Shown one piece after another: positions 1 through 6,512 of a stretch of 54,835 bases of DNA. Location: NCBI GenBank assembly GCA_026986725.1, contig JALSOA010000028.1:1-54835 (forward strand), given 5' to 3'. The notes under the pieces are model-generated. The model did no database searches, was not told the origin of the DNA, and was given only the letters and a program-made list of their open reading frames with translations. The stretch's first letter is position 1, and each line of letters starts with the position of its first letter. Source of the stretch: Acidobacteriota bacterium. GTDB lineage: Bacteria; Acidobacteriota; Holophagae; Thermotomaculales; Thermotomaculaceae. The translations under genes and the position numbers were made by a program.

Positions 1-688
1 AAACATCAAGTTCATCCTCTGTGTATCCGCAGATGGAAGAGTACCTTTCATCAAGTGTTATATCTTCAAGGTTATTCAATTTAGAAAAGAGATTCACCTT
101 TGAAAACTTTGATACCCCTGTTAGAAGCACAAACCTTAAATTCTCATCAAGGCCCTTTAATACACCGTAGAAGTTTGAAAGAAGATCCCTTAACTCCTCA
201 GCCAGCTCCTGCTTTTCAATGTTATCCAGGATGGGTTTATCGTACTCGTCAATCAAGACAACAACCTTGGAGTTAAACTTTTTATAAGCCTTTGAAATAA
301 GTTCGTAAAAACAGGTTACAAAATCTTTTGATTCGCAATTTATCCCCAATTTTTCCTGATGCATTTTTAAAACAGTATTTGCCCTTTCAATAAATCCCTC
401 TCTACTATCAAATAGCCCCGCAGAAAAGTCAATCCTGATAACCGGATAGGTTTTATCCCAGTTCCACTTATCATGGATGTAAAGCCCTTCAAAGAGTTCC
501 TTATGCCCCTCAAAAAGGTGCATTAAAACATCAACTGTTAATGTTTTACCAAATCTCCTTGGGCGGGATAGAAAATAGTAATCTCCGTTTTCAATCAATT
601 GAAGTAAATACCTTGTTTTATCAACATAGATCTTATTTTCTTTAACAATTTTTTCAAGGCTGTTTAACCCTATGGGAAGTTTTTTCAT
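1..688 (-). CDS. AAA-ATPase-like / PD-(D/E)XK family protein, N-terminal part (partial)
   Basis: The reading frame is open from an ATG at 686-688 to the left edge, giving 229 codons of an incomplete protein. The N-terminal pattern (LPIGLNSLEKIVKEN, YVDKTRYL, then SRPRRFGKTLT at residues 41-51 as the P-loop-like motif, and LIDEYDKP at 145-152 as Walker B) is the hallmark of the AAA-ATPase_like domain of DUF1703-type proteins. These usually run to about 500 residues and end in a PD-(D/E)XK nuclease-like domain, which lies outside the window. Family members are often multicopy; their function is not established. It is divergent from the HAD gene at 813. The C-terminal end of another gene of the same family lies at the right edge of the window. 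Confidence 0.88.
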   Translation of the reverse strand, partial: MKKLPIGLNSLEKIVKENKIYVDKTRYLLQLIENGDYYFLSRPRRFGKTLTVDVLMHLFEGHKELFEGLYIHDKWNWDKTYPVIRIDFSAGLFDSREGFIERANTVLKMHQEKLGINCESKDFVTCFYELISKAYKKFNSKVVVLIDEYDKPILDNIEKQELAEELRDLLSNFYGVLKGLDENLRFVLLTGVSKFSKVNLFSKLNNLEDITLDERYSSICGYTEDELDV

Positions 689-812
689 GGATCTGCTCCT
701 TAAAAGTGTTTTTTTAAATTATAGCATAATTCAGATACTGGGCGTCAGTTCTGCACCTGATTTTATTAAATCTCTCTTTTTTTATTTGAGGTTTTATTGT
801 ATTATTTGGTTT

Positions 813-1613
813 ATGGTGAAGATTGTTGGAAGCGATATTGGCGGCACCCTTACAAATAAAGAAAATAGAATTTCTCCCTTGACAAAAAAGGTTATCCATT
901 CCCTTCCTGTGCCTTTTTGTTTCATTACAGGGTTTAACAGATACATTGCTTTCAAATACTTTGATATGGTTGGCAAAGAAGATGCCTTTATGATTGCCCA
1001 AAACGGGGCGTTTGTTTATCAGGGAAAAAAACTTTTAATGTATTCCCTTCTTGATAGAAGGTTTGTGAAAGAGATTGTTGATTTTGGTTTAAAGAATAAC
1101 TGCATAGCCCGGGTCTTTTGCACAGACAACAATGTTTACTGTTTTGTGCCGGAAGGATACACCGAAGAAAGATTGAGATGGGATACCCCCATTTACAGGG
1201 TTTTTGAAAAAGGGGTTGATGAGTTGCCAGCCGATGTTATTCAGATAGGTTTTTTTGAAAAACTGGAAAAGATTAACAGGGTAAAAAAAGAGGCTTATGA
1301 GAGATTCGGGGATATTGTTGTGGAAGGGCCGCTTCTTTACGGTACCCATCAATGGCTTGAGTTTAACAATCCGGCGGCAAAGAAACACATTGCTTTTAAG
1401 AAACTTCTTGATTATTTGAATATAGATTTAAAGGATGCAATGTACTGCGGGGACAACTACAATGATATTGAACTGTTGAAAATAGTTGGTTTATCAGTTG
1501 TTGTGAATGGTGCGCCTGAAGATGTAAAAAAGGTTGCCGACAGGGTTGTTGATGCCGGATTTAACGATGGGGTGGCAAAATTTTTAATAGAGTATTTTAA
1601 TTTAAAGGTTTAA
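813..1613 (+). CDS. HAD-superfamily (Cof-type) hydrolase with altered catalytic motif
   Basis: A 266-residue Cof/SPP-type HAD phosphatase. Motif I is SDIGGTL with nucleophile Asp8, and motif IV is CGDNYNDIELL near residues 212-222 for Mg2+ binding. The usual second Asp of DxD (general acid/base) is Gly10 here. In the family this Asp protonates the leaving group, so either turnover is changed or the activity is not a typical phosphatase. An upstream frame extends to 672, but the extra residues are hydrophobic and unlike the family, and ATG 813 gives the normal start just before the motif I strand. The gene is convergent with, and overlaps by 4 nt, the arginase-like gene. The substrate is unknown. 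Confidence 0.85.
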   Translation: MVKIVGSDIGGTLTNKENRISPLTKKVIHSLPVPFCFITGFNRYIAFKYFDMVGKEDAFMIAQNGAFVYQGKKLLMYSLLDRRFVKEIVDFGLKNNCIARVFCTDNNVYCFVPEGYTEERLRWDTPIYRVFEKGVDELPADVIQIGFFEKLEKINRVKKEAYERFGDIVVEGPLLYGTHQWLEFNNPAAKKHIAFKKLLDYLNIDLKDAMYCGDNYNDIELLKIVGLSVVVNGAPEDVKKVADRVVDAGFNDGVAKFLIEYFNLKV

Positions 1614-2314
1614 CCGGCAGGGGCAAAGGCCTCTCTTTCCGCTATTTTTTCTATAATTTTAAGGTTTATTTTCTCACTCTTTTTTATCTCAAAAATGTTT
1701 AAAGGCTCTGGCTCTCCGCAAATATCAACCCCTGTAAGTTTTCCAATAGGAATGGTATCAATAATTTTTCCAAGCAATTCAACGGTTAAATTTCCCTGAT
1801 CCCAGTTTGTGTTGAGGGTTTCTTTGCTTAAAATATCCTTATCAATTGAAAGGTAAATGCTTGATGCATTCTTTATCTCTTTTTTCAATTCTTCTATTTC
1901 AGGTTTCACTATTTTAAGGTCAGGATAATGGAATTCTCCTCCTTCGTTTGTTACAACAACAACCTTTTCTATAGTCGGCAGTTCAAGTGCATTTTTTATC
2001 CATGAGCCGCAGGATATAAAGGTTTCATCAAAAACAGGCTTACAATCTATATGGTTGTCTAAAACAACAAGGGTTGTTTCTCTTTTAACCTTTTTCAAAA
2101 AGAGATAGGTGATGTAATGGTAATCTCCTGAGCCTAAAAAAGATATAAATCTGCCTTTTTCAGGGATGAGTTTTTCTATCTTTCTAATTGTATCTGGTGA
2201 TGCCATATACTTTTTTTCGGGAATTTCTGTTAAATCAAAAATCTTCCCCTTTTTCAGTAGATTTTTCTGTTCAAGGTAGGAATTGTCAGTGTTCAGTATG
2301 AGTACCGAAAACAT
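1610..2314 (-). CDS. arginase/agmatinase-fold (ureohydrolase-like) protein
   Basis: A 234-residue protein with every metal-ligand motif of the Mn-dependent ureohydrolase superfamily: GSGDYHY (His66; GGDHS in classical enzymes), LDNHID (Asp86, His88, Asp90) and SIDKDIL (Asp158, Asp160). It is shorter than arginase, agmatinase or formimidoylglutamase (about 300 residues), and the loop after SxDxD that usually reads DP is changed to IL. A hydrolase for a guanidino- or formimino-compound is plausible. Formiminoglutamate is tempting because hutI lies in the window, but hutI is 12 kb away in another operon. The ATG at 2312-2314 follows a promoter-like element at 2355-2382. Confidence 0.75.
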   Translation of the reverse strand: MFSVLILNTDNSYLEQKNLLKKGKIFDLTEIPEKKYMASPDTIRKIEKLIPEKGRFISFLGSGDYHYITYLFLKKVKRETTLVVLDNHIDCKPVFDETFISCGSWIKNALELPTIEKVVVVTNEGGEFHYPDLKIVKPEIEELKKEIKNASSIYLSIDKDILSKETLNTNWDQGNLTVELLGKIIDTIPIGKLTGVDICGEPEPLNIFEIKKSEKINLKIIEKIAEREAFAPAG

Positions 2315-2354
2315 GCCTTTATGTTCCCAGTCTCAAAACTGTACTTCAAAGAAT

Positions 2355-2382
2355 ATTTTAATAAAATTTCTTTTAAATTCAA
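2355..2382 (-). promoter_or_regulatory. sigma-70-type promoter for the arginase-like gene
   Basis: On the minus strand TTGAAT (2382-2377) is followed after 16 bp by TAAAAT (2360-2355). The predicted start of transcription is about 30 bases upstream of the ATG at 2314. Confidence 0.5.
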
Positions 2383-2388
2383 CAGGAT

Positions 2389-2408
2389 TTAGGTATTGGG
2401 TATTGAGG
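2389..2408 (+). repeat. degenerate GGTATTGGGTATT repeat, locus 1
   Basis: A short run of the unit GGTATT/GGGTATT with one-base variations. Related, longer runs occur at 23097-23220 and 54459-54486. All three lie between genes. Confidence 0.45.
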
Positions 2409-2668
2409 ACAATGCCAACTTAATTGTGTCAGAAACTGAATGGCAAAATCATTTCATATTACAGTACCACAATATAACTTCTTGTACTGCTTCTTTAATT
2501 TATGAAAACAATAAACAAGATAATCTCATTATAAAAGGGTTTTCTCTGCATGGCTATAAATGGATTTACATTCAAATGGAGACTCTTTGACACAATTTAG
2601 AATACAGGAGCAAACAAAAAAACCAGATTTTAAATTTTGTTAAAAAAATTATTAAAAAAAACCTTTGC

Positions 2669-2697
2669 TTGCATTATTATGAAAGAGATTTTATACT
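2669..2697 (+). promoter_or_regulatory. sigma-70-type promoter ahead of candidate riboswitch
   Basis: TTGCAT (2669-2674), 17-bp spacer, TATACT (2692-2697). The predicted RNA start near 2704 falls exactly at the 5' edge of the conserved RNA-like element, which supports a structured leader. Confidence 0.65.
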
Positions 2698-2704
2698 TTG
2701 TTTT

Positions 2705-2780
2705 GAGGCGAGGATTTAATCTCCAACTTGCCCCGGCCTGTTCCTTTAAAGGAACGAACAGGGTGCTAAAGCGGTGATTT
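2705..2780 (+). promoter_or_regulatory. candidate SAM-II/SAM-V-class riboswitch
   Basis: The leader contains, in the right order, GATTTAA (2713-2719), CTTGC (2727-2731) and GTGCTAAAGCGG (2763-2774). These resemble the conserved elements of the SAM-II/SAM-V pseudoknot core (GAUUUR, CUUGC, GCUAAA-GG). AGGC at 2706-2709 can pair with GCCT at 2736-2739 as P1. AATCTCC (2718-2724) can pair with GGTGATT (2773-2779) as the pseudoknot helix, with one T-T mismatch. An extra hairpin, with palindromic GTTCCTTTAAAGGAAC at its core, sits at 2737-2762, as in SAM-V-like variants. A promoter lies just upstream and an intrinsic terminator just downstream. The class assignment rests on remembered consensus and was not scored with a covariance model. 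The gene controlled is not a recognisable methionine or SAM gene. Confidence 0.55.
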
Positions 2781-2789
2781 TTTTTGTTT

Positions 2790-2830
2790 AAAGACCCGCG
2801 TTTCAAAAATTGGAGCGCGGGTCTTTTTAT
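2790..2830 (+). terminator. intrinsic terminator (possible riboswitch expression platform)
   Basis: An 11-bp perfect stem AAAGACCCGCG (2790-2800) / CGCGGGTCTTT (2816-2826), 15-base loop, followed by a T-run. It lies between the candidate riboswitch and the start codon at 2862, so it would decide whether the small gene is transcribed. Confidence 0.8.
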
Positions 2831-2861
2831 TAACCCTTTTTTTCAAAAAACGGAGGTTAAA

Positions 2862-3131
2862 ATGCAGAAAAAAAGTTATTATGAGAACCTTTTTGAGGAG
2901 TTCAGCGAAAGGTTCAAAGAGATGGGCGATTGCGAGCTTGTAGAGGCATTTAACAGAGAGGTTGGGAATCCCGGATGGACAGGAGCAAGGGGGACATACC
3001 TTGCTTCACTTCACAGAGAGTTTTTGAGAAGGGGATTTGATATAAGTAATATCGGTAATGAAACATGTCTTTCTCTAAAAAGAAAGGTGAAACTGGAAGT
3101 AAAAAAGGTTTTAATCCCTTTAAAAGAGTGA
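2862..3131 (+). CDS. small protein of unknown function, riboswitch/terminator-controlled
   Basis: An 89-residue protein starting at ATG 2862, 7 bases after a clear GGAGG. A TTG 78 bases upstream would put the start inside the terminator and is rejected. The central part, DCELVEAFNREVGNPGWTG followed by ARGTYLASLHREFLRRGFD, looks like a conserved compact helical domain. The C-terminus is Lys-rich. There is no signal peptide or membrane segment. I do not recognise a function. It is a single-gene unit with its own promoter, structured leader and terminator, unusual elaboration for a small hypothetical gene. Confidence 0.75.
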   Translation: MQKKSYYENLFEEFSERFKEMGDCELVEAFNREVGNPGWTGARGTYLASLHREFLRRGFDISNIGNETCLSLKRKVKLEVKKVLIPLKE

Positions 3132-3269
3132 AAAATATTGAATAATTGTTGAACCGATCTTATATTCACCGCTTTTGAACTTTAAATGGCTTAAATCCTC
3201 GTCAAAAAAAATAATCAGGTGTTTTTAAATGTTAAAATTCAGATACCTTGCTTCCGGCTTTTAAAAGTG

Positions 3270-3298
3270 TTTACATAAAAGTCAAATGATTCTATAAT
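3270..3298 (+). promoter_or_regulatory. sigma-70-type promoter
   Basis: TTTACA (3270-3275), 17-bp spacer, TATAAT (3293-3298), one base from consensus. It drives the two-gene unit 3329-4392. Confidence 0.7.
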
Positions 3299-3328
3299 AA
3301 CAAAAGAAGTATTGGTTGAAGGTGGAAG

Positions 3329-3976
3329 ATGATTACAGGTTTTAACACAGATGTAAAGCATGCAGGGAAGGTTTTTCATGTCCAGACTGAAGATAAGGGT
3401 GTGAATAATCCAAAGATTGAAACCCTTATCTATGTGGGAGGACAGATTATTGATTCTGTAAGACAGGATTACTCCGAAAAGATAAAAGATGGCTACGATG
3501 AAGCACTTATAACTCAATTGATGGAGGATCAGCACCAGAGGGTAATAAGGGATATAAAAACCGGGAAATACGATACGGACAATGAAGATATTGAAAATCT
3601 CATCTCCAATAAAAACCTGGATGATGTCGTACTGGAGTACCTTCTTGCAACTACCTTTAAAGACGACCTTGTTCTTCTTCTTGATGAAGAGGGAATGGAG
3701 TTTTATGATGATTCGGATGTTGAAATCACTGTCAATGCTTATAACAGAGAGTCTTATAATGGAATCCCAAAAACAAAGATAATGGTTAAAATACTGAGCC
3801 TTGACACCAATCCTGCTGTTTTAAGCGAGGGATACACAGACAACAGTGGCAGATTTAGTACAAAGTTCAGGATACCAAAACTTCCTGATGGTGTTTTCAC
3901 CCTCCTTATTGAGGGGGAGCACCCTGAAATAGGCAAATCTCAGATTAAATACATAATTAAAAAGAAGAAAAAATGA
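3329..3976 (+). CDS. conserved hypothetical protein with C-terminal Ig-like/carboxypeptidase-regulatory-like domain
   Basis: A 215-residue protein. Residues 1-50 hold the pattern HVQTEDKGVNNPKIETLIY-VGGQIIDS, which I believe recurs at the N-terminus of a family of uncharacterised bacterial proteins. Residues 115-205 look like a beta-sandwich: VEITVNAYN, then a GIP-K-KIMVKI strand, a GYTDNSGRFSTKFRIP turn and a final FTLLIEGEHPEIGKSQ strand, typical of domains that process 'value, change, default' surface motifs. The C-terminus is KKKKK. No signal peptide is visible. Its stop overlaps the ATG of the following membrane protein (ATGA), so the two are translationally coupled. The function is unknown. 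Confidence 0.8.
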   Translation: MITGFNTDVKHAGKVFHVQTEDKGVNNPKIETLIYVGGQIIDSVRQDYSEKIKDGYDEALITQLMEDQHQRVIRDIKTGKYDTDNEDIENLISNKNLDDVVLEYLLATTFKDDLVLLLDEEGMEFYDDSDVEITVNAYNRESYNGIPKTKIMVKILSLDTNPAVLSEGYTDNSGRFSTKFRIPKLPDGVFTLLIEGEHPEIGKSQIKYIIKKKKK

Positions 3977-4392
3977 AAGATATTAACAGAAATTTCCTTG
4001 AGCCTTCAGACTATAAATACCTTTTTTTTGCATGGCTTTTTCCGGGAGCTGGGCACTTTATGCTTGGTTTTAAAAGAAAAGCCTTTATTATTGGCGGAAT
4101 AATCATTTTCATGATCCTTTACGGGTTGTACCTGCATGGACACATATATACCCCCTCTGATCAGCTTCAACTTTTCAAACTCGGATCACTTTTTGAACTT
4201 GGAATGGGGCCTCTGTACTTTATTCTTTCTGCCACCCCTTTGAGAGCAGGTGTTGTAAAATCCTTCACCTTTGAATATGGAACCTCTTTTATTTTGACAG
4301 GGGCAATTTTAAATTATTTTGCAATTATAGATGTTGCAGACCATCTTTTGGGAAGACATAAAAACTCAATCTGGGAAGAAAACAATCATTAA
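3973..4392 (+). CDS. DUF6677-like small membrane protein
   Basis: A 139-residue integral membrane protein. After a charged N-terminus, YLFFAWLFPGAGHFMLGFKR matches the WLxPGxGHxxxGxxxRG signature of a membrane-anchor family common in Acidobacteria and Planctomycetes (DUF6677). Hydrophobic helices fall near residues 38-55, 70-90 and 103-122. It overlaps the upstream gene by 4 nt, which suggests the two products work together at the membrane. No enzymatic motif is seen. Confidence 0.75.
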   Translation: MKDINRNFLEPSDYKYLFFAWLFPGAGHFMLGFKRKAFIIGGIIIFMILYGLYLHGHIYTPSDQLQLFKLGSLFELGMGPLYFILSATPLRAGVVKSFTFEYGTSFILTGAILNYFAIIDVADHLLGRHKNSIWEENNH

Positions 4393-4404
4393 AAAAAAGT
4401 AAAA

Positions 4405-4446
4405 ATTGCCCATAATCAATTTTTTTTCAAATAATTATGCTATAAT
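4405..4446 (+). promoter_or_regulatory. mrp promoter with FNR/CRP-like palindrome
   Basis: TATAAT at 4441-4446 lacks a good -35 box at 16-18 bp. Instead the palindrome ATTG-N8-CAAT (4405-4420), whose right half ATCAA matches an FNR half-site, is centred 28.5 bp upstream of the -10, i.e. near -41 from the expected start. This is the geometry of a class II activated promoter. The left half (TTGCC) is a poor match, so this is tentative. Confidence 0.35.
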
Positions 4447-4475
4447 CCCATAGAAAAAGATGGCGGAGGTCTGAT

Positions 4476-5516
4476 ATGGCAAAGGTTTCAAGGATTGAGA
4501 TATATGAAAAACTTGACAGAATAATAATACCTGAAGCAAATGTTTCGCTTGTAAAGTACAAGGGGATCAGGGGACTGGAAATAGATAAAGATGGTAATGT
4601 TGACATAAGGATAGAGGTGCCAAAGCAGGCTGAAGGGAAAACGGATAAAATAAAAAAGGATGTTGAGAATGCAATAAAAACAGTGGAGAATGTAAAATCA
4701 GTAAATGTAACTGTTTCTGTTAACGAAAAGCCTTACGGAACAGTGGAATTTAAAAACCTTATCCCTCAGGTAAAGTTCCCCATCCTGATTGGAAGTGGCA
4801 AGGGTGGAGTTGGAAAATCCACTGTATCAACTAACCTGGCAATTGCATTATCCAGGCATGGGTATAAAGTAGGTCTCCTTGATGCAGACTTCTATGGACC
4901 AAGTATCCCAATGATGTTCGGAATCAAAAAAGAGCCAGTTGTCAATGAGAAGGAGAAACTCATTCCAATTGAAAAACACGGGGTCAGTGTGATGTCTCTG
5001 GGTTTTTTGCTTGAAGACGATACCCCTGTTATATGGAGAGGACCCCTCCTGATGAAGGCTTTAAATCAATTTCTTGAGGATGTTGAATGGGGAAACCTTG
5101 ACTTTCTTTTAATTGACCTTCCTCCCGGAACAGGAGATATTCAAATCTCTCTTGCACAGAATGTAAAAGTCAAAGGAGCGATTGCGGTAACCACCCCGCA
5201 GGATGTTGCACTCCTTGATGTAAAAAAAGCGATCTCAATGTTTGAAAAACTTAACATTCCTGTAATGGGAGTGGTTGAGAATATGAGTTACTTTGTTTGT
5301 CATAACTGTGGTACAAAGCATTATATATTTAGTGGAAACGAAATGGACACAGGGGACAAACTTGGGGTTCCTGTTCTTGGCAGAATACCAATAGACACCT
5401 CAATAAGAGAGGGAGGTGACAGAGGACTCCCCGTGGTTGTTGCATACCCTGATTCAGATGTTTCCAGGGCATTTATGGACACAGCAAAGATAATTGCAGG
5501 AAAAAGCGGTTTATAA
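4476..5516 (+). CDS. mrp: Mrp/NBP35-family iron-sulfur carrier ATPase
   Basis: A 346-residue P-loop ATPase of the Mrp/ApbC family, which binds and transfers [4Fe-4S] clusters to apoproteins in the cytosol. The N-terminal ~95 residues form a MIP18/DUF59-like domain. The deviant Walker A GSGKGGVGKST lies near residues 106-116. The Mrp signature LLIDLPPGTGDIQIS and the cluster-binding CHNCG (CxxC) follow. Length is normal. The start follows GGAGG at a good distance. An Fe-S carrier fits a genome with ferredoxin oxidoreductases and radical SAM enzymes. tRNA-Sec lies 30 bases downstream. Confidence 0.95.
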   Translation: MAKVSRIEIYEKLDRIIIPEANVSLVKYKGIRGLEIDKDGNVDIRIEVPKQAEGKTDKIKKDVENAIKTVENVKSVNVTVSVNEKPYGTVEFKNLIPQVKFPILIGSGKGGVGKSTVSTNLAIALSRHGYKVGLLDADFYGPSIPMMFGIKKEPVVNEKEKLIPIEKHGVSVMSLGFLLEDDTPVIWRGPLLMKALNQFLEDVEWGNLDFLLIDLPPGTGDIQISLAQNVKVKGAIAVTTPQDVALLDVKKAISMFEKLNIPVMGVVENMSYFVCHNCGTKHYIFSGNEMDTGDKLGVPVLGRIPIDTSIREGGDRGLPVVVAYPDSDVSRAFMDTAKIIAGKSGL

Positions 5517-5545
5517 TATAATTTCTTGAAGGCAAAGTGGCTTGT

Positions 5546-5643
5546 GGAAGCGAATAGGGGCTGGTGTCCCTCCCGGTCTTCAAAACCGGTGGGCCTGTAC
5601 GGGAGTGCAGGTCGGTGGGTTCGATTCCCACGCGCTTCCGCCA
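5546..5643 (+). tRNA. selC: tRNA-Sec (anticodon UCA)
   Basis: A 98-nt tRNA including an encoded CCA. The acceptor GGAAGCG pairs with CGCTTCC, with G as discriminator base. The anticodon stem CCGGT/ACCGG encloses the loop CTTCAAA, so the anticodon is TCA. The variable arm is very long, with a stem CCTGTAC/GTGCAGG, and the T-arm is GTGGG-TTCGATT-CCCAC. These are the marks of selenocysteine tRNA, which decodes UGA with SelB and a SECIS element. TATAAT at 5512-5517, overlapping the mrp stop, could be its -10. No gene in the window shows an obvious in-frame UGA, so the selenoproteins lie elsewhere. Confidence 0.95.
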
Positions 5644-5666
5644 TTTTTTTCACGAAGGGGTTGTAA

Positions 5667-6512
5667 ATGAAAAAGAGTATTCTATGGATTATTGCACTCA
5701 TTATCACTGTTACACTTGCAATCTATCAGAAAAGAACCGGGCCTACCTACCCTGTTTCAGGGCACATAAACATCAATGGAACCATAATTGATTACACATT
5801 TGAAAGAAGTCATGGTGGACCAGGAGACCAGGAGGTTTCCATCTATGTTGAGGGAAACAGAGATGTGGAGGCATACCTTGTTTTTAAAAGATTTAAAGTT
5901 AAGGAAAAGTGGACAGAAATAAAGATGAGGAAAATAGGTAAAAACCTCACTGCATTTTTGCCGCATCAACCACCTGCCGGAAAGATTGAGTACTATGTAA
6001 AGGTCAAAGTTGGTGATAAATTTTATAGTTTACCTGCCAAATCCGTGGTAACGAGGTTTAAGGGAGGCGTTCCAATATACATTTTGCTTCCCCACATAAT
6101 CTTTATGTTTGTATCAATATTGATTGCAGTGAGAATAGGGCTTGCCCTGATTTTCAAAGAACCTTATAAAAATCTGATGCTGATCTGCACCGGAACTCTT
6201 TTTGTAGGGGGGTTGATACTGGGACCTGTTGTTCAGAAGTTTGCCTTTGGACAATTGTGGACAGGAATTCCCTTTGGCTGGGATCTAACCGATAACAAAA
6301 CCCTGATAGCATTCCTTTTCTGGCTCATTGCAATTGCTTTTACCAGAAGAGAATACTCAAAAAGGAGTGTTGTTGCAACGGGAATTGCTGTGACAGTTAT
6401 GTTCCTCATTTACCTCATTCCTCACTCTGTGTGGGGTTCCGAGTTCGATTATTCAAAAAACCAGATCATAACCGGGCAAAAACCTTCAGTTGAGGAAAGT
6501 TTAAATGAGTGA
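5667..6512 (+). CDS. integral membrane protein with extracytoplasmic N-terminal domain
   Basis: A 281-residue protein. It has an N-terminal signal/anchor helix (residues 3-20), then a beta-rich extracytoplasmic domain to about residue 130 (SHGGPGDQEVSIYVEG and PAGKIEYYVKVKVGDKFYSLPA strands). About four membrane helices follow (near 133-155, 163-185, 205-225, 233-252), with the conserved-looking loop FGQLWTGIPFGWDLTDNKT between helices. Similar proteins are annotated only as hypothetical membrane proteins. The W-G-x-D-x-T-DNK loop recalls cytochrome-c-biogenesis-like membrane proteins but I cannot assign it. It overlaps the epimerase start by 8 nt. Confidence 0.75.
   Translation: MKKSILWIIALIITVTLAIYQKRTGPTYPVSGHININGTIIDYTFERSHGGPGDQEVSIYVEGNRDVEAYLVFKRFKVKEKWTEIKMRKIGKNLTAFLPHQPPAGKIEYYVKVKVGDKFYSLPAKSVVTRFKGGVPIYILLPHIIFMFVSILIAVRIGLALIFKEPYKNLMLICTGTLFVGGLILGPVVQKFAFGQLWTGIPFGWDLTDNKTLIAFLFWLIAIAFTRREYSKRSVVATGIAVTVMFLIYLIPHSVWGSEFDYSKNQIITGQKPSVEESLNE

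Larger units (their letters stand above)
2315..2861. other. 547-bp intergenic region with regulatory content
   Basis: From left to right it holds the minus-strand promoter of the arginase-like gene, a short degenerate GGTATTGGGTATT-type repeat at 2389-2408, about 260 bases of AT-rich DNA in which nothing convincing is seen, and then a plus-strand promoter, candidate riboswitch, terminator and ribosome binding site for the small gene at 2862. A 64-codon TTG-initiated frame at 2396-2590 begins inside the repeat and is not supported as a gene. Confidence 0.6.

Noticed and set aside
2396-2590. 64-codon frame, TTG start, between the arginase-like gene and the riboswitch
   Set aside because: It begins inside a degenerate repeat, has no ribosome binding site and no recognisable motif.
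5321-5707. 128-codon minus-strand frame across the mrp end and tRNA-Sec
   Set aside because: It runs through a clear tRNA gene and is antisense to mrp; shadow frame.
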